In this document: positions 1-8,920 of the stretch, piece by piece
How positions within the stretch are numbered: the first letter of the stretch is position 1
Layout of the letters: each line of letters opens with the position of its first letter
From: Paenarthrobacter sp.
Lineage (GTDB): Bacteria > Actinomycetota > Actinomycetes > Actinomycetales > Micrococcaceae
Assembly (NCBI GenBank): GCA_031179305.1
Contig: JAPSHX010000015.1
Coordinates: forward strand, 1 to 64,000
Reading direction: 5' to 3'
Length of the DNA: 64,000 bases
Notes under the pieces: generated by a model
The model's input: the letters and a program-made list of their open reading frames with translations, nothing else
Databases searched by the model: none
What the model was told of the DNA's origin: nothing
Program-made: the position numbers and the translations under genes

Positions 1-1323
1 CTTTCGAGAGAGCTTGGGTTGTTTCCCTCGGAGCCGCCCTTTGGACTTGGCTACAGTTCTTGACGTTGATCTTCCCGTCCGTGGTGCCGGGACGGACGAT
101 GACCACGTTCGATACCGCGTCTCCGGGCCCGGAGTAATTCACCGAACTCAGCGGCGGTTCGGGCTCATCCGAGGGGTAGACCCGGAACCAACCGGTACCG
201 GTGCCTGAGTCGGGGTTGATGGCCGTGACGTTCATGGCCACACCCGCCAATTCTGAACCGGCGGCGGGCAGTCTGTTCACTCCTGATACCTGGACCTGGA
301 CGCTTCCGCCGGCCGGAACGACGGCGGTGTGGCGGCTGTCGTAAAGCCGGGTGTTCAGCGAGTGGTAGCTGCTGTCGCTGGCCTGGCCGTCGAAGTAGCC
401 CTGCACGTCGATGATGACGTGAATGGGGGAGGTGCTCGAACCGACCCGGAACGTGATGTCACCCTCAGCATTCAGATCCAACGTGGTTCCGACGCCGGTG
501 GTTTCACCGCCGCGGTAGTGCAAGGGCGCGTTCGGGTCCGTGCCGTTGGGCCGGTACGGGTACAAAGTCGGGGTCAGGTTGTTCGGGTCGGTGCTGACCA
601 CGATGACGTTAGCGAACACGGCCCCGGCAGTGTCAGGGATCCCGCCGACATTCTTCAGGTTCACGGTCTTGACGTCGTCGTTATTCCACGCCCCGGCGGT
701 GATGCCCGTCCCGTCCCGGCTGTCAACAAGGCGCTTGCTCGGTACCGGGACGAACCCGCCTGGTGCGACAGTGTCACCGGAGGTGAAATAGCCCTGGACC
801 TCGATCACGTAGTGCTGGGACACCGAGGTCCGCAGTGCGATCTTCCCGTCAGAGCCGATCGTCACGATCGAGGTGTTCGACAGGGTGTCGTTATATCCGC
901 TGTACAGGTTATAGGTCGTGCTCGTTGGGCGTTCAGTGTTGGAGGCCAGCTGGGTCCATCCGTCCGCCGGGGAAGCAACCGTCGTGACCGTCACAACAAC
1001 GGCCTTCGCTCCCGAGGCCGGTACACCAACCCGCCCGAGAACTTGGATAGGGGTCCAGGTATTCGCGGCAACGGGTCCCGTTACCCCGCCGGAGCCATCG
1101 CGTGTGTCGACCAGCCGGCCCTGCGCAGGTACGAAAACACCAGCCTGGGGAGCTTCGGTGACCACCGTCGGCAAGCCGCGGGGGACAGGCTTGGTGCTGT
1201 CGCCGGTACGTTGACCGGGGCCGCCGGAACCTTCACCGGCGCTGCCGTAGCAGGGGCGGCGAGCCCGGCAACGGCCAATAACGAGACAACAAAAGCAGCG
1301 AAAAGTGGCCGTAAACCGGTCAT
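1..1323 (-). pseudogene. Secreted VDTR-repeat surface protein, C-terminus beyond window edge, frameshifted after signal peptide
   Basis: The open frame on the minus strand runs off the left edge, so the C-terminus is missing. The start at 1323 gives MTGLRPLFAAFVVSLLAVAG, a clear signal peptide ending near ATAAPV. From about 1215 downward the protein continues in a different frame with repeats that open with RLVDTRDGSG, RLVDSRDGTG and RLYDSRHTA and close with VIEVQGYF or VIIDVQGYF. Repeats of this VDTR...GYF type occur in large secreted actinobacterial proteins, often with a cell-wall amidase or other enzyme. The switch of frame is what a single missing base would give. The best candidate is the G5 run at 1180-1184 (C5 on the coding strand). 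No start codon precedes the repeats in their own frame. Either the gene is broken or the run is misread; the enzyme domain, if any, lies outside the window. Confidence 0.75.
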
Positions 1324-1715
1324 GAAATTATCCCCCAATAAGAACCGCATGCACCCCCACGAGCACACAAGAACGATCATCACAGCCCCGGACAGCAAAA
1401 AGCAATACGTAGCCTTACAGTTCTTTGCGAACGAAAGAAACGCCATATTCGAAGCAGCAGAGCAGCCACATTAAGTCGTCGCCGACAACGCCGCGGGATA
1501 ACGTCCCAAAGAGGTGTCCAGTTTCCAATGAAGTGGGACGGCTCATGCAGGCGGCCCGGCAGGTAGTTTAGGCAAAGAATCGGGAATGGGGGTGATTTCC
1601 AGCCTGTATGGGATGAGATGTGTGAGGCACTCCGTTACCCGGGACAAGCGACGGCAACGCTGCTAGGGTCGCACCGGGGGGGGCACCTTCGTCTCTCATT
1701 TACGAAGGGTAGCTT
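1324..1715. other. Intergenic region, divergent promoters expected
   Basis: This gap of about 390 bases separates the minus-strand surface protein from the plus-strand MACPF gene, so both promoters should lie here. It contains palindrome copy 1 of the accessory island near 1515-1540. I see no convincing small gene. The sequence GAAGGG about ten bases before 1716 can serve as the ribosome binding site of the MACPF gene. Confidence 0.5.
1515..1540. repeat. 24-bp imperfect palindrome, copy 1
   Basis: The segment reads GTGTCCAGTTTCC then AATGAAGTGGGAC. It matches the island consensus: left arm GTCCCATTTCC, centre AA, right arm GGAAGTGGGAC. It lies upstream of the MACPF gene. Copies 2 to 4 are at 3322, 5035 and 5855. 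Confidence 0.6.
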
Positions 1716-3116
1716 GTGACTACACCATCAGTTCTCGACGCGGCTTCATTCCTCGGCTACGGGTTCGACATCTACGGCGACGCCAATCTTTCCAAAGGCC
1801 TCAAGAAGAGCATCGTGAAGACTAATGCCAACGTCGTCTCCTCAGCTGCGACCACTCCTACCACGTATCACGCAGACGGGTACTCCTCCCGCTCTGAGGT
1901 GGAGGAGCAGTTCAAGGCAGCAGTGGGTGTGAAATACAGCGGGGTTGCCTTCAGCGGTGAGTTCGACGCCTCCTACAGCTCCGGCGAGAAAGATCAGACA
2001 CAAAGCACTTATGGTCTATGCGACATCGTTGTCCCGGAAACCATCTCGGTTCTCAATAATGTCAACCAGCACGAGTGGTCGGACGACTTCACCATGGATA
2101 CTGACGCGAAGAACCTTCCTGACACCTTCGAGGGCAATGAGGAGATCTTCTTCGGACTCTTCCGTAACTACGGGACTCACTATGTTACCCAAGTGACCTT
2201 CGGCGGCCGTCTCCGGGCCACCAGCATCAGCGAGGCATCCGACTCCTACAGCCAGCAGGATGCAGCAGCATCAATGAAGGCGGAGTACGACGCACTCCTA
2301 TCGGATGCAAGTGGTGAAGCGTCGACCGATTGGACCCACGTCAACAAGGATTGGTTCTCCTCCCGCAGCTTCGATCTCGTCGTCCTCGGCGGGGACCCCA
2401 GTCTTGTGGCCAATGCCCACGCATACGGGGACAGCCAGCAGGGTGAGATTAAGGCGTGGATTGCATCCGTCGCGGAGAAACCCGATGTGGCTGGATTTGT
2501 CCTCGCCCCGCTATCGTCCCTCCTGAGCGGCAAACAAGAAGCAGCGATGGAAAAGGCTATGGATGCCTACCTCAGCGGTATCGTGCGCGTCAGCAAACGG
2601 TTCCAAACCGACTCCTACGTGACTGTGGGTAAGGAAATCATCCCGATGCCGGCGTTCTCCAACCCCACCACCAGCACGGGCCCCGTTAGCAAGCACTGGA
2701 TGTGGCTCGCATTGCTTGACCTCAGCGGGGGGATTGGTCACCCCAGAGTGGTCCTCAACCAGTCTTGGAACCTGGAGGTCGAGGGCGGAATCGAGAGCTT
2801 GGTGCGTCCGTTGCTTGCTGATGCATTGAAGAATCACCAAGAGTTGACCGTCGTTCTCGGCGGCGAGTTGATCTTCCCCGATGGTGAGGTATACCCGTGT
2901 CTCCAGGCGCTCACCGAGTTGAACAACCTCGACCTTCAGTCGCATAAAGCAGGTCCGGGCTACAACCTATCCGTCTGCTACCTCGGAACAACTTCCCCGG
3001 ATCCATATGCAGCCACATCCAGCGTTGACAGCGAGCAGTCCCCGCTGTTGGTCAACGCTGTCAACGCGCTCTGCACCCCGGTAGCCGTACTGGACCAGAC
3101 CGGCACTGTTATGTGA
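1716..3116 (+). CDS. MACPF (membrane attack complex/perforin) domain protein
   Basis: This 466-residue protein carries the MACPF signature at residues 152-155 (YGTH, followed by YVTQVTFGGRL), with the preceding segment FFGLFRNYG also typical. Family members unfold paired helical clusters into membrane-spanning hairpins and form oligomeric pores. The start is GTG at 1716 (MTTPSVLDAA). There is no signal peptide or lipobox, so the protein would stay in the cytoplasm or leave by lysis or a non-classical route. The last 150 residues (from about 325) form a separate domain that I do not recognise, with a GLFDLSGG-like start and a C-terminal LCTP segment. Bacterial MACPF proteins are rare and their roles are mostly unknown. 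The gene is flanked by palindromes 1 and 2 in an accessory region. Confidence 0.85.
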   Translation: MTTPSVLDAASFLGYGFDIYGDANLSKGLKKSIVKTNANVVSSAATTPTTYHADGYSSRSEVEEQFKAAVGVKYSGVAFSGEFDASYSSGEKDQTQSTYGLCDIVVPETISVLNNVNQHEWSDDFTMDTDAKNLPDTFEGNEEIFFGLFRNYGTHYVTQVTFGGRLRATSISEASDSYSQQDAAASMKAEYDALLSDASGEASTDWTHVNKDWFSSRSFDLVVLGGDPSLVANAHAYGDSQQGEIKAWIASVAEKPDVAGFVLAPLSSLLSGKQEAAMEKAMDAYLSGIVRVSKRFQTDSYVTVGKEIIPMPAFSNPTTSTGPVSKHWMWLALLDLSGGIGHPRVVLNQSWNLEVEGGIESLVRPLLADALKNHQELTVVLGGELIFPDGEVYPCLQALTELNNLDLQSHKAGPGYNLSVCYLGTTSPDPYAATSSVDSEQSPLLVNAVNALCTPVAVLDQTGTVM

Positions 3117-3448
3117 GCAGACGGGGGATGAAGTAATAAAAGGGTCTCGGTGATTTGGCGCTGATGGTTCTGACGTCCAGATGGGCGCTGAACGTAGCGG
3201 AACAGGCGACGGCAGGGTCTACGCGATAGTTTTTCGACGGAACCTTACAGACAAGAGTGGCTTTGGTAATCGCCAAGGCCACTTTGTCCTTGAGCGATGA
3301 GGGCCGTCCCGCCCAGCGAGGGGTCCCACATCCAAGGAAGTGGAACGAAAGCCTTAGCGCTGTAAGACACTCGTCGCCGGGTAAGTTGAGCCTTTACGCG
3401 AAGGCGGCTAGTGCCTCGTTGACGCCACCGGCCGGGCGAAGGGTCACG
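3117..3448. other. Intergenic region between convergent genes
   Basis: This gap lies between the 3' ends of the MACPF gene (plus) and the PAP2 gene (minus). It holds palindrome copy 2 near 3322-3346. I see no other supported gene and no strong U-tract terminator. Confidence 0.45.
3322..3346. repeat. 24-bp imperfect palindrome, copy 2
   Basis: The segment reads GGTCCCACATCC then AAGGAAGTGGAAC. It keeps the centre CCAAGG and both arms of the consensus with two mismatches. It sits downstream of the MACPF gene. Confidence 0.6.
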
Positions 3449-4075
3449 TTAACTATTTCGGGTTGCGGCGTGTGCTCGTTTCCGCACCGTCAGGACCAGA
3501 AACGACAGAACTGCGGGAATCGCTAATCCCAAGATTGCTCCCAAGGCGACGTCATGGACGTAGTGGGCGCCCTGCATGATGCGTCCCAGAGCCACGAGTG
3601 CAGCAGCGCTGAGCGCAAGCCAGGTAATCCCAGCACGGCGGGTCGCAAGAGCGATGACCCATACGGCACCGAAAGCAAGAGTGGCGTGGTTAGAAGGGAG
3701 GGACCAATCCCCGTAAGGCGGGCACTGACCCGGAAGAGACCAGAGCTGGCATGGCCGCGGCTGAGCGATGAGAAGCTTCAAATTTTCGGAGAGCAAGTAG
3801 GCAAGGGCGACACCGACTGCGCCGGTGCTCATAGCCAACCGCCTACTGGGGTGAGTCCGCCAAGTGAAGACCATGGCTGTGACCGTTGCCGCAGCCAGCA
3901 TAAGGAGCATCCCCTCCGAGAGAAGCTCAACGCCAGAGATGCTTGCAGATGATGATAGGAGGCGGGTCATAACAACACTAACGCTCCCCGGGATCGGGAC
4001 CGTGAGGACCACCGCGCCAAGTAGAACGAACACGGCCAAGGGAAACCGCTGCTCGCGGGCAATCAGAGTCTTCAT
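3449..4075 (-). CDS. PAP2-family membrane phosphatase
   Basis: This is a 208-residue integral membrane protein with about five or six hydrophobic segments. The three PAP2 phosphatase motifs are present in order: KLLIAQPRP (KxxxxxxRP), PSNH, and RIMQGAHYVHD (the SR-x5-H-x3-D region, here starting with GR). The conserved histidines form and resolve a phospho-enzyme. Substrates in the family are lipid phosphates such as phosphatidic acid or undecaprenyl pyrophosphate. No specific substrate can be read from the context. The gene lies alone on the minus strand between MACPF and GNAT. Confidence 0.85.
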   Translation of the reverse strand: MKTLIAREQRFPLAVFVLLGAVVLTVPIPGSVSVVMTRLLSSSASISGVELLSEGMLLMLAAATVTAMVFTWRTHPSRRLAMSTGAVGVALAYLLSENLKLLIAQPRPCQLWSLPGQCPPYGDWSLPSNHATLAFGAVWVIALATRRAGITWLALSAAALVALGRIMQGAHYVHDVALGAILGLAIPAVLSFLVLTVRKRAHAATRNS

Positions 4076-4426
4076 TCTCTTGAACCTATGGGGTCATGAT
4101 AGTCAGGTCATCGGTCCGCGGAACTAAATGCTCTCATCCTCACGGACTAGTCGGAGCGTCTTCCAGGAAGGCAGCGGCCAGCTTCCCAAACTAAGCCCGC
4201 CTTGATCGGAAGGGAAGTGCCCAGCCAAGGGCGTCCTGATTCCGAATAAGCTCAACTGATTCGCTTCCATCGTTAGTGTGGCTTCCGCAGGAGCTCGCCA
4301 GAGGTTTATATTGCTCTTCGCTGCCTGTATCTCAGGTACTTTGCCAGATGGACTTTATTCGACCAGGCGTGGAAGGCTTGACGGGCTGCGGTTTCCGCGG
4401 GCGCCTCTTCCCTAGGAGCATTTCTC
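4076..4426. other. Intergenic region, divergent promoters
   Basis: This gap of about 350 bases lies between the divergent PAP2 and GNAT genes and should hold both promoters. No small gene or palindrome copy is convincing here. The motif AGGAG at about 4415 is the likely ribosome binding site of the GNAT gene. Confidence 0.4.
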
Positions 4427-5008
4427 ATGACAGACATGGTCCGCCAAGCAACCGGCGCAGACCTCGGGGCTGCGGCCCGAATACTCGCCCGTGCCTTTGA
4501 GCTTTACCCTTGGACGAGATGGTCGATCCCCGAAGACAGCTATGAGCAGAGACTCGAACGGTTGCAGTACCTCTACCTCGGACACGCACTTGCCCATGGA
4601 TTGGTCCTGGTCGATGCACAACTGCGCTCCGTCGCTGCATTCCTTCCACCCGATGCACCAGAACCTGGACCCGATATGCAGAACGAAGTTCTGGAACTGT
4701 TGGGTTCCCGAATGACCGCGCTGGCCGGCCTCAGCTTGCCCCAGCCAACGGCGCCCACGTGGAACCTGGCCACCGTGGGAGTAGACCCAGCCCATCAAGG
4801 CAGAGGGCTAGGTACGGCCGTGACCTCGGCGGGTCTTACACGTATAGATCGAGAGGCACGCACCGTGGTGCTTGAAACCTCGGACGAACGTAACGTGCGC
4901 CTTTACGGACGCCTTGGTTTCCTTGTCACAGACACCACCATGATCCCGGAAGGACCCACGGTCTACTCAATGAGCCGAGCATCCCAAAAACAGCCCCAGC
5001 GTCCCTGA
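4427..5008 (+). CDS. GNAT-family N-acetyltransferase
   Basis: This 193-residue protein has the GNAT acetyl-CoA motif A near residues 117-128 (VDPAHQGRGLGT). A typical C-terminal segment follows (LETSDERNVRLYGRLGF), where the tyrosine of NVRLY is the usual general-acid position. The start at 4427 has AGGAG at a suitable distance. The substrate cannot be predicted. Palindrome copy 3 begins 27 bases after its stop codon. Confidence 0.85.
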   Translation: MTDMVRQATGADLGAAARILARAFELYPWTRWSIPEDSYEQRLERLQYLYLGHALAHGLVLVDAQLRSVAAFLPPDAPEPGPDMQNEVLELLGSRMTALAGLSLPQPTAPTWNLATVGVDPAHQGRGLGTAVTSAGLTRIDREARTVVLETSDERNVRLYGRLGFLVTDTTMIPEGPTVYSMSRASQKQPQRP

Positions 5009-5034
5009 TTGGGAGCGTCCCGATTCCAAGGAAA

Positions 5035-5060
5035 TGGAATGCCTCATGCCGGATAGTTTC
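5035..5060. repeat. 24-bp imperfect palindrome, copy 3
   Basis: The segment from GCGTCCCGATTCC to AAGGAAATGGAATGCC shows the same CCAAGGAA core and arms as the other copies, within about three bases of the stated limits. It lies between the GNAT and AbiV genes. Confidence 0.6.
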
Positions 5061-5110
5061 GATGGTTCTGATAAGTTCCAGACACGGCCCGGACTCGGAG
5101 GTTATGTTCC

Positions 5111-5809
5111 ATGGAGCTTTCTGCTAAGAATGCCCGGGAGCTTTGGAAAGCTCTGATGGGAAACGCTGCATCTTTGGTACGCGACGCGGAGCTTCTACTA
5201 CGCTCCGGATCTGTTGGCCGCGCTTGGTCCCTAACGGTGCTTGCCCAAGAAGAGTTGGGTAAGGCGTTGTGGATTTATGACGCATTCCAAGACTCTTGGA
5301 GCGCGGGTGAAGATGATATCCGAGTCGTGAAGGCAATCAAGGAACACGGACGGAGCCACCCGAGGAAGTACATGGAGGCCATAGTCTTCGGACGTGAACT
5401 CGCGGCCTTCTGGGGTGACTACGGCCAGGACGACGACTACGGCGACGACCAGGAATCTTGGGAGAGGATTTGGCAAGAACGTCAGCAGAAGTCCGAGGCC
5501 GCAGCTAAGGAAGCGAATCTCCTCAAACAGAGGGGCTTTTACGTTGATCAGGAAACGGGCGGCGCAATCCAGTCACCCGCCGACATCGAGCAGGGAACAC
5601 TTGTCCAAGACCTCCAAACGGCGGCCCAAGTCATCGAAATGCTGCTGATCAAGGATCACACGCGCATGAAGCACTTCTCCGCTGAACCCTACGACGGAAC
5701 GCACTCGACCCAATTCAACTTGCTCCCGATAGCGCATCCGGATAACTGGGCAGCGGCTAGCGAGGAATTCCGAGCGGCAGCAAATGGGGAGGACCCCAAC
5801 GACGAATGA
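5111..5809 (+). CDS. AbiV-family (HEPN-type) abortive infection protein
   Basis: This 232-residue protein begins with the AbiV hallmark: an N-terminal helix with NAASLVRDAELLL (residues 18-30), then RAWSLTVLAQEELGK (residues 37-51). A second AbiV hallmark, KQRGFYVDQETGG, follows further on. AbiV was described in Lactococcus as a phage-abortive protein that shuts down translation after infection. The wider group is all-alpha and related to HEPN domains. There is no antitoxin-like gene directly beside it. The gene is flanked on both sides by palindrome copies (5035 and 5855), which suggests a mobile cassette. The start at 5111 is the only good one, with GGAGG-like bases just upstream. Confidence 0.75.
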   Translation: MELSAKNARELWKALMGNAASLVRDAELLLRSGSVGRAWSLTVLAQEELGKALWIYDAFQDSWSAGEDDIRVVKAIKEHGRSHPRKYMEAIVFGRELAAFWGDYGQDDDYGDDQESWERIWQERQQKSEAAAKEANLLKQRGFYVDQETGGAIQSPADIEQGTLVQDLQTAAQVIEMLLIKDHTRMKHFSAEPYDGTHSTQFNLLPIAHPDNWAAASEEFRAAANGEDPNDE

Positions 5810-5854
5810 AGCGGCACAATCGCGTTTTTGAATCGCGGGTGAAGTCCGCCGAGG

Positions 5855-5880
5855 TGTTCCATTTCCAAGGAAGTGGGACG
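5855..5880. repeat. 24-bp imperfect palindrome, copy 4
   Basis: This is the best match to the consensus, reading GTGTTCCATTTCC then AAGGAAGTGGGACG. It lies 45 bases after the AbiV stop codon. Copies 1 and 4 also share the flanking bases GAGGTGT. Confidence 0.65.
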
Positions 5881-5972
5881 GATGCGCGTTTCGCCTGCCC
5901 GGTAACGTTGTGTCTCATGCCGGGCTCTGGGACCGGGGCCAACTTCGAATTCCAACCGGGAGCATCTACATC

Positions 5973-6805
5973 GTGAAGCCACTGCGCGAACTGTCACTGT
6001 CGCAGGCCAGAATCAGTCGTGCCCAGGCCAATATCAAAGAGTTCGCCCAACTCCTCGATGAGTACCTCGGAAGCCGGCCATCCCGGATCCGAGTCGAGAT
6101 CGATGCAAAAGGCCTCGGGGCAATTCGGGTTGAACGCCGTGAACCCATCCCCGACCAACTTTCCATCCTGTTGGGTGAGGCACTTCAAAACCTGCGCGCC
6201 GGCTTGGATAACTGCCTATACGCTGTGGCGATCATCGACTCCGGAACGAACCCACCGCCAGGAGCTTCGCAACTTCAGTGGCCCATCGCGCTTTACCCAA
6301 GGAATGGACCGCTAACAAGAAACGGCTACAGCATCTGTCTCCGCATCTCATCGAGGCCCTTCATCGAATTCAGCCCTTCCAGGCTGAGAACCCCGGGTGG
6401 AATTGCCTTCGCATCCTGCACGACCTTGCGCGCATCGACCGGCACCGCGCCGCCCACGAACTCGCGATGAGGCCGGAGCAAGTCAACGGAACTTACGACA
6501 AAGACACCATTCGCGACCTCAAGATTAACGATGGTCCGCTCGACGACGATGGCATCGTGGTCACTTTCACCAAGCTTGGAGACGACGAGCTGACACCGAA
6601 GATGCTTGATCTGCAGTTCGAGTTCGATATCGATGTCCATGACATCGAAGCCGCCCCGCACCCCGTCACGGGCAAACCCTCACGACCATGGGGGTCGCTC
6701 GACAATCGTCTGAAGATGATCTGCATCGCGGTCGAAGACTACGCCGAAGGCTTGGTAGAACTGGCCCGAAACCCTGAACTGGCACGGACTGAGTCCGCTG
6801 GCTAG
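5973..6805 (+). pseudogene. Unknown protein gene broken by a frameshift
   Basis: Two overlapping frames together give one protein of about 277 residues. The first half starts at GTG 5973 (MKPLRELSLSQARISRAQAN) and reads sensibly to about LQWPIAL near 6290. The second half continues in another frame from about 6280-6310 (EWTANKKRLQHLSPHLIEAL) to the stop at 6805. The join needs a shift equal to one missing base. The N-terminal half has a helical, coiled-coil-like segment. I do not recognise the family and see no catalytic motif. The gene lies immediately after palindrome copy 4. Confidence 0.6.
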
Positions 6806-6926
6806 CACTGAGCCCGGCAGGCAAGCCGTTACGGTATGCCTGCCAGACCCAGGACACAGTGTTGGTGGCGGCACGGGACGGCGAAAATCGCCGTCTTTGA
6901 CCGGTTCTGTGGGGCAGAATGGGCTC

Positions 6927-7648
6927 ATTTGCGGCAGATACGTGATGTCCAAGGCAACAAGCGATCTTCTGAGCCACTTCGATGCCAAGGAAGTTGAAGG
7001 GAACCCACCGGGGCCAAGCTGGAACGTCGCCCCGACCCAGAACGTGCCGATCGTGGTCGAGCGCCTGGACGACGGAACCCTCGATCGGCGCCTCCTGATA
7101 GCAAATTGGGGTCTCGTGCCGTCCTGGGCAAAGGACACCAAGATCGGGTCCAAGCTCATCAATGCCAGGAGTGAGACCATTCTGGAGAAGCCGTCATTCC
7201 GTTCTGCTGCGGTCAAGCGCCGGGCTATCGTCCGGCCGAGGGATATTACGAGTGGCAGAAGACCGAGGACGGCAAGAAGATCCCGAACTATCTGTTCTCC
7301 GAGAAAGAACCGTTGGTGTGCTTCGCCGGCCTTTACGAGTTTTGGCCCGATCCGGAAATGCCGGAGGACGATCCTGAACGGTGGCTGCTGACCTGCACGG
7401 TGCTCACCACAACGACGCAGGACACTTTGGGACACGTCCATGACCGGCCCCCGGTCATCATCCCGAAACACCCCTCCGTGGACTGGCTCCACCCGGACCT
7501 AACCGATAAAGCCGACGTCCAACACCTGATGGAGTCCCTGCCGGAACCCACGCTGACTCCGCGCATCGTCACCACCCGCGTGAACAGCACCGGGCAACAA
7601 CGCCCCGAGCTGATGACCCGCTTAGGGGCGGTTCGGCGGGCAAGATGA
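6927..7648 (+). pseudogene. SOS response-associated peptidase (SRAP/YedK family), frameshifted, ATT start
   Basis: SRAP proteins use Cys2 of a conserved MCGRY start to cross-link abasic sites in single-stranded DNA. Here CGRYVMSKAT is preceded by ATT (6927-6929) instead of ATG, so either ATT serves as a rare start or the start has been lost. The frame reads well through WNVAPTQ, NWGLVPSWAKD, LINARSET and KPSFR, then shifts at about 7231-7235. There GTCCGGCC stands where GTCCCGGCC would continue as PAEGYYEWQK. The second frame reads on through CFAGLYEFWPDP to the stop at 7648. A lost start plus a one-base deletion points to a decayed gene. Confidence 0.75.
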
Positions 7649-7773
7649 CCGCGTTAGGGCAGCCTTTACGGCGCCCCAACTTTTCAATGCGCCGCAGCAA
7701 CTTTCCTTCTCCCCAAAAAACCACCCAGCCCCACCTATTGACGCCCCCGATTCCCCATGACACCATGATGACC

Positions 7774-7799
7774 ACATATTGATACCGGTATCAATATGT
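7774..7799. promoter_or_regulatory. LacI-type operator in front of the fructosamine operon
   Basis: This is a perfect 26-bp palindrome with half-site ACATATTGATACC and its mirror GGTATCAATATGT. It lies about 40 bases before the SIS gene start. The core GATACCGGTATC recurs almost unchanged at 11046-11063 in front of the ABC importer, so the LacI regulator encoded at 9880 is the natural candidate. Confidence 0.75.
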
Positions 7800-7837
7800 T
7801 TCAGCAGTCTCAGATCGTCATATCGAAAGGACCATCC

Positions 7838-8839
7838 GTGCTTGGCTTCAAAGAAGAGGACTTCCTCACGCAGACCCGCAGCGCACTGGCGTTGCAGGGG
7901 CAGATCGAATCGGTTGTTGACTCCATCCAGGAGCGGCAGCTGACCAACCTGTTCCTTATTGGCGCCGGCGGAACCTACGCCGCGATGCTGCCCTACGAGC
8001 ACTTCATCCGGTCCCGCTCCACCCTGCCTGTCCGCGCCTCCATCGGCAAAGAGCTCATGCTCACGGATGACCCCACGTTCGGCCCCGGTTCCGTGGCTGT
8101 CTTTGCCTCCGTTTCGGGCACTACGGAAGACGTTATCGAGGCCATCGAGTTTGCCAAGGCCAAGGGCGCCTACACCGTTGGGTTTACAGGATTCGGAGAT
8201 AGCCCCTTCGCCAAAGCCCTCGATGTCGCCTTGGTGACCGAACCCAAAACCTGGCCGTTCGACATCCCGATGATTCTCTTGAGCACCCGTCTCCTTGCCG
8301 CGCGGGGCGAATTTGAAGGGTACGAAGAACTGGCGACGGAACTAAAGACCGTCCCCGAAAGCTTGGTCGGCGTCGCCCGTCAAGCAGAATCCGTGGCGGA
8401 AGCCTTTGCCGAGAAGAACAAGGACGCTGACTACCATTTCCTTGTCGGCACCGGAAACCTCTGGGGCCTCACCTACCTCTATTCCATGTGCATCCTCGAA
8501 GAGATGCAGTGGCTTCGCACAACCCGCGTGCACGGTGCAGAGTTCTTCCACGGTTCCTTGGAACTCATCGAGGAAGACACCAGCCTCATGCTGCTCCTGG
8601 GCGAGGATGAGACCCGCCCGCTGATGGACCGTGTGGCCAAGTTCGCCGAAAACTACAACAAGAACACCACCCTGCTGGACAGCAAAGACTACGAACTCCC
8701 CGGGGTTAGCCCACGATTCCGTGCACTTCTTGCGCCGCTGATTCTGGACACGGTTCTTGACCGTTTCAGCAAGCACCTCGAACGCGTCCGCAACCACTCC
8801 CTGGACCTGCGCCGTTACTACCGGGTGGTCGAATACTGA
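7838..8839 (+). CDS. frlB: SIS-domain fructosamine-6-phosphate deglycase
   Basis: This 333-residue protein has two SIS domains: IGAGGTYAAMLPYEHF near the start, then SVSGTTEDVIEAIEFAKAKG. The segment EEMQWL followed by AEFFHGSLELIEED matches FrlB-type deglycases, where a conserved Glu and His catalyse release of the amino acid from fructosamine 6-phosphate to give glucose 6-phosphate. I chose GTG 7838 because AAAGGA lies six bases upstream. A longer frame from 7796 would overlap the operator. It is followed by a PfkB kinase, the FrlB/FrlD pairing. The exact substrate (fructoselysine, fructose-asparagine or another Amadori product) is inferred only. Confidence 0.75.
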   Translation: MLGFKEEDFLTQTRSALALQGQIESVVDSIQERQLTNLFLIGAGGTYAAMLPYEHFIRSRSTLPVRASIGKELMLTDDPTFGPGSVAVFASVSGTTEDVIEAIEFAKAKGAYTVGFTGFGDSPFAKALDVALVTEPKTWPFDIPMILLSTRLLAARGEFEGYEELATELKTVPESLVGVARQAESVAEAFAEKNKDADYHFLVGTGNLWGLTYLYSMCILEEMQWLRTTRVHGAEFFHGSLELIEEDTSLMLLLGEDETRPLMDRVAKFAENYNKNTTLLDSKDYELPGVSPRFRALLAPLILDTVLDRFSKHLERVRNHSLDLRRYYRVVEY

Positions 8840-8920
8840 CCAGCACGACGCCCGCAAAGGCATACGGCCGCGCTGCGGGCCCGGTTCTGTCCGGGCCCGC
8901 AGCTTCGAGACAGGAAGAGC

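Noticed and set aside
329..1474. A 381-residue plus-strand open frame opposite the surface protein gene
   Set aside because: It has no family resemblance and mirrors the high-GC minus-strand repeat protein; the minus frame has a signal peptide and clear repeats.
6976..7005. A segment GCCAAGGAAGTTGAAG similar to the island palindrome
   Set aside because: It lies in the SRAP coding sequence (FDAKEVEG) and lacks the outer arms, so it is probably a chance match.
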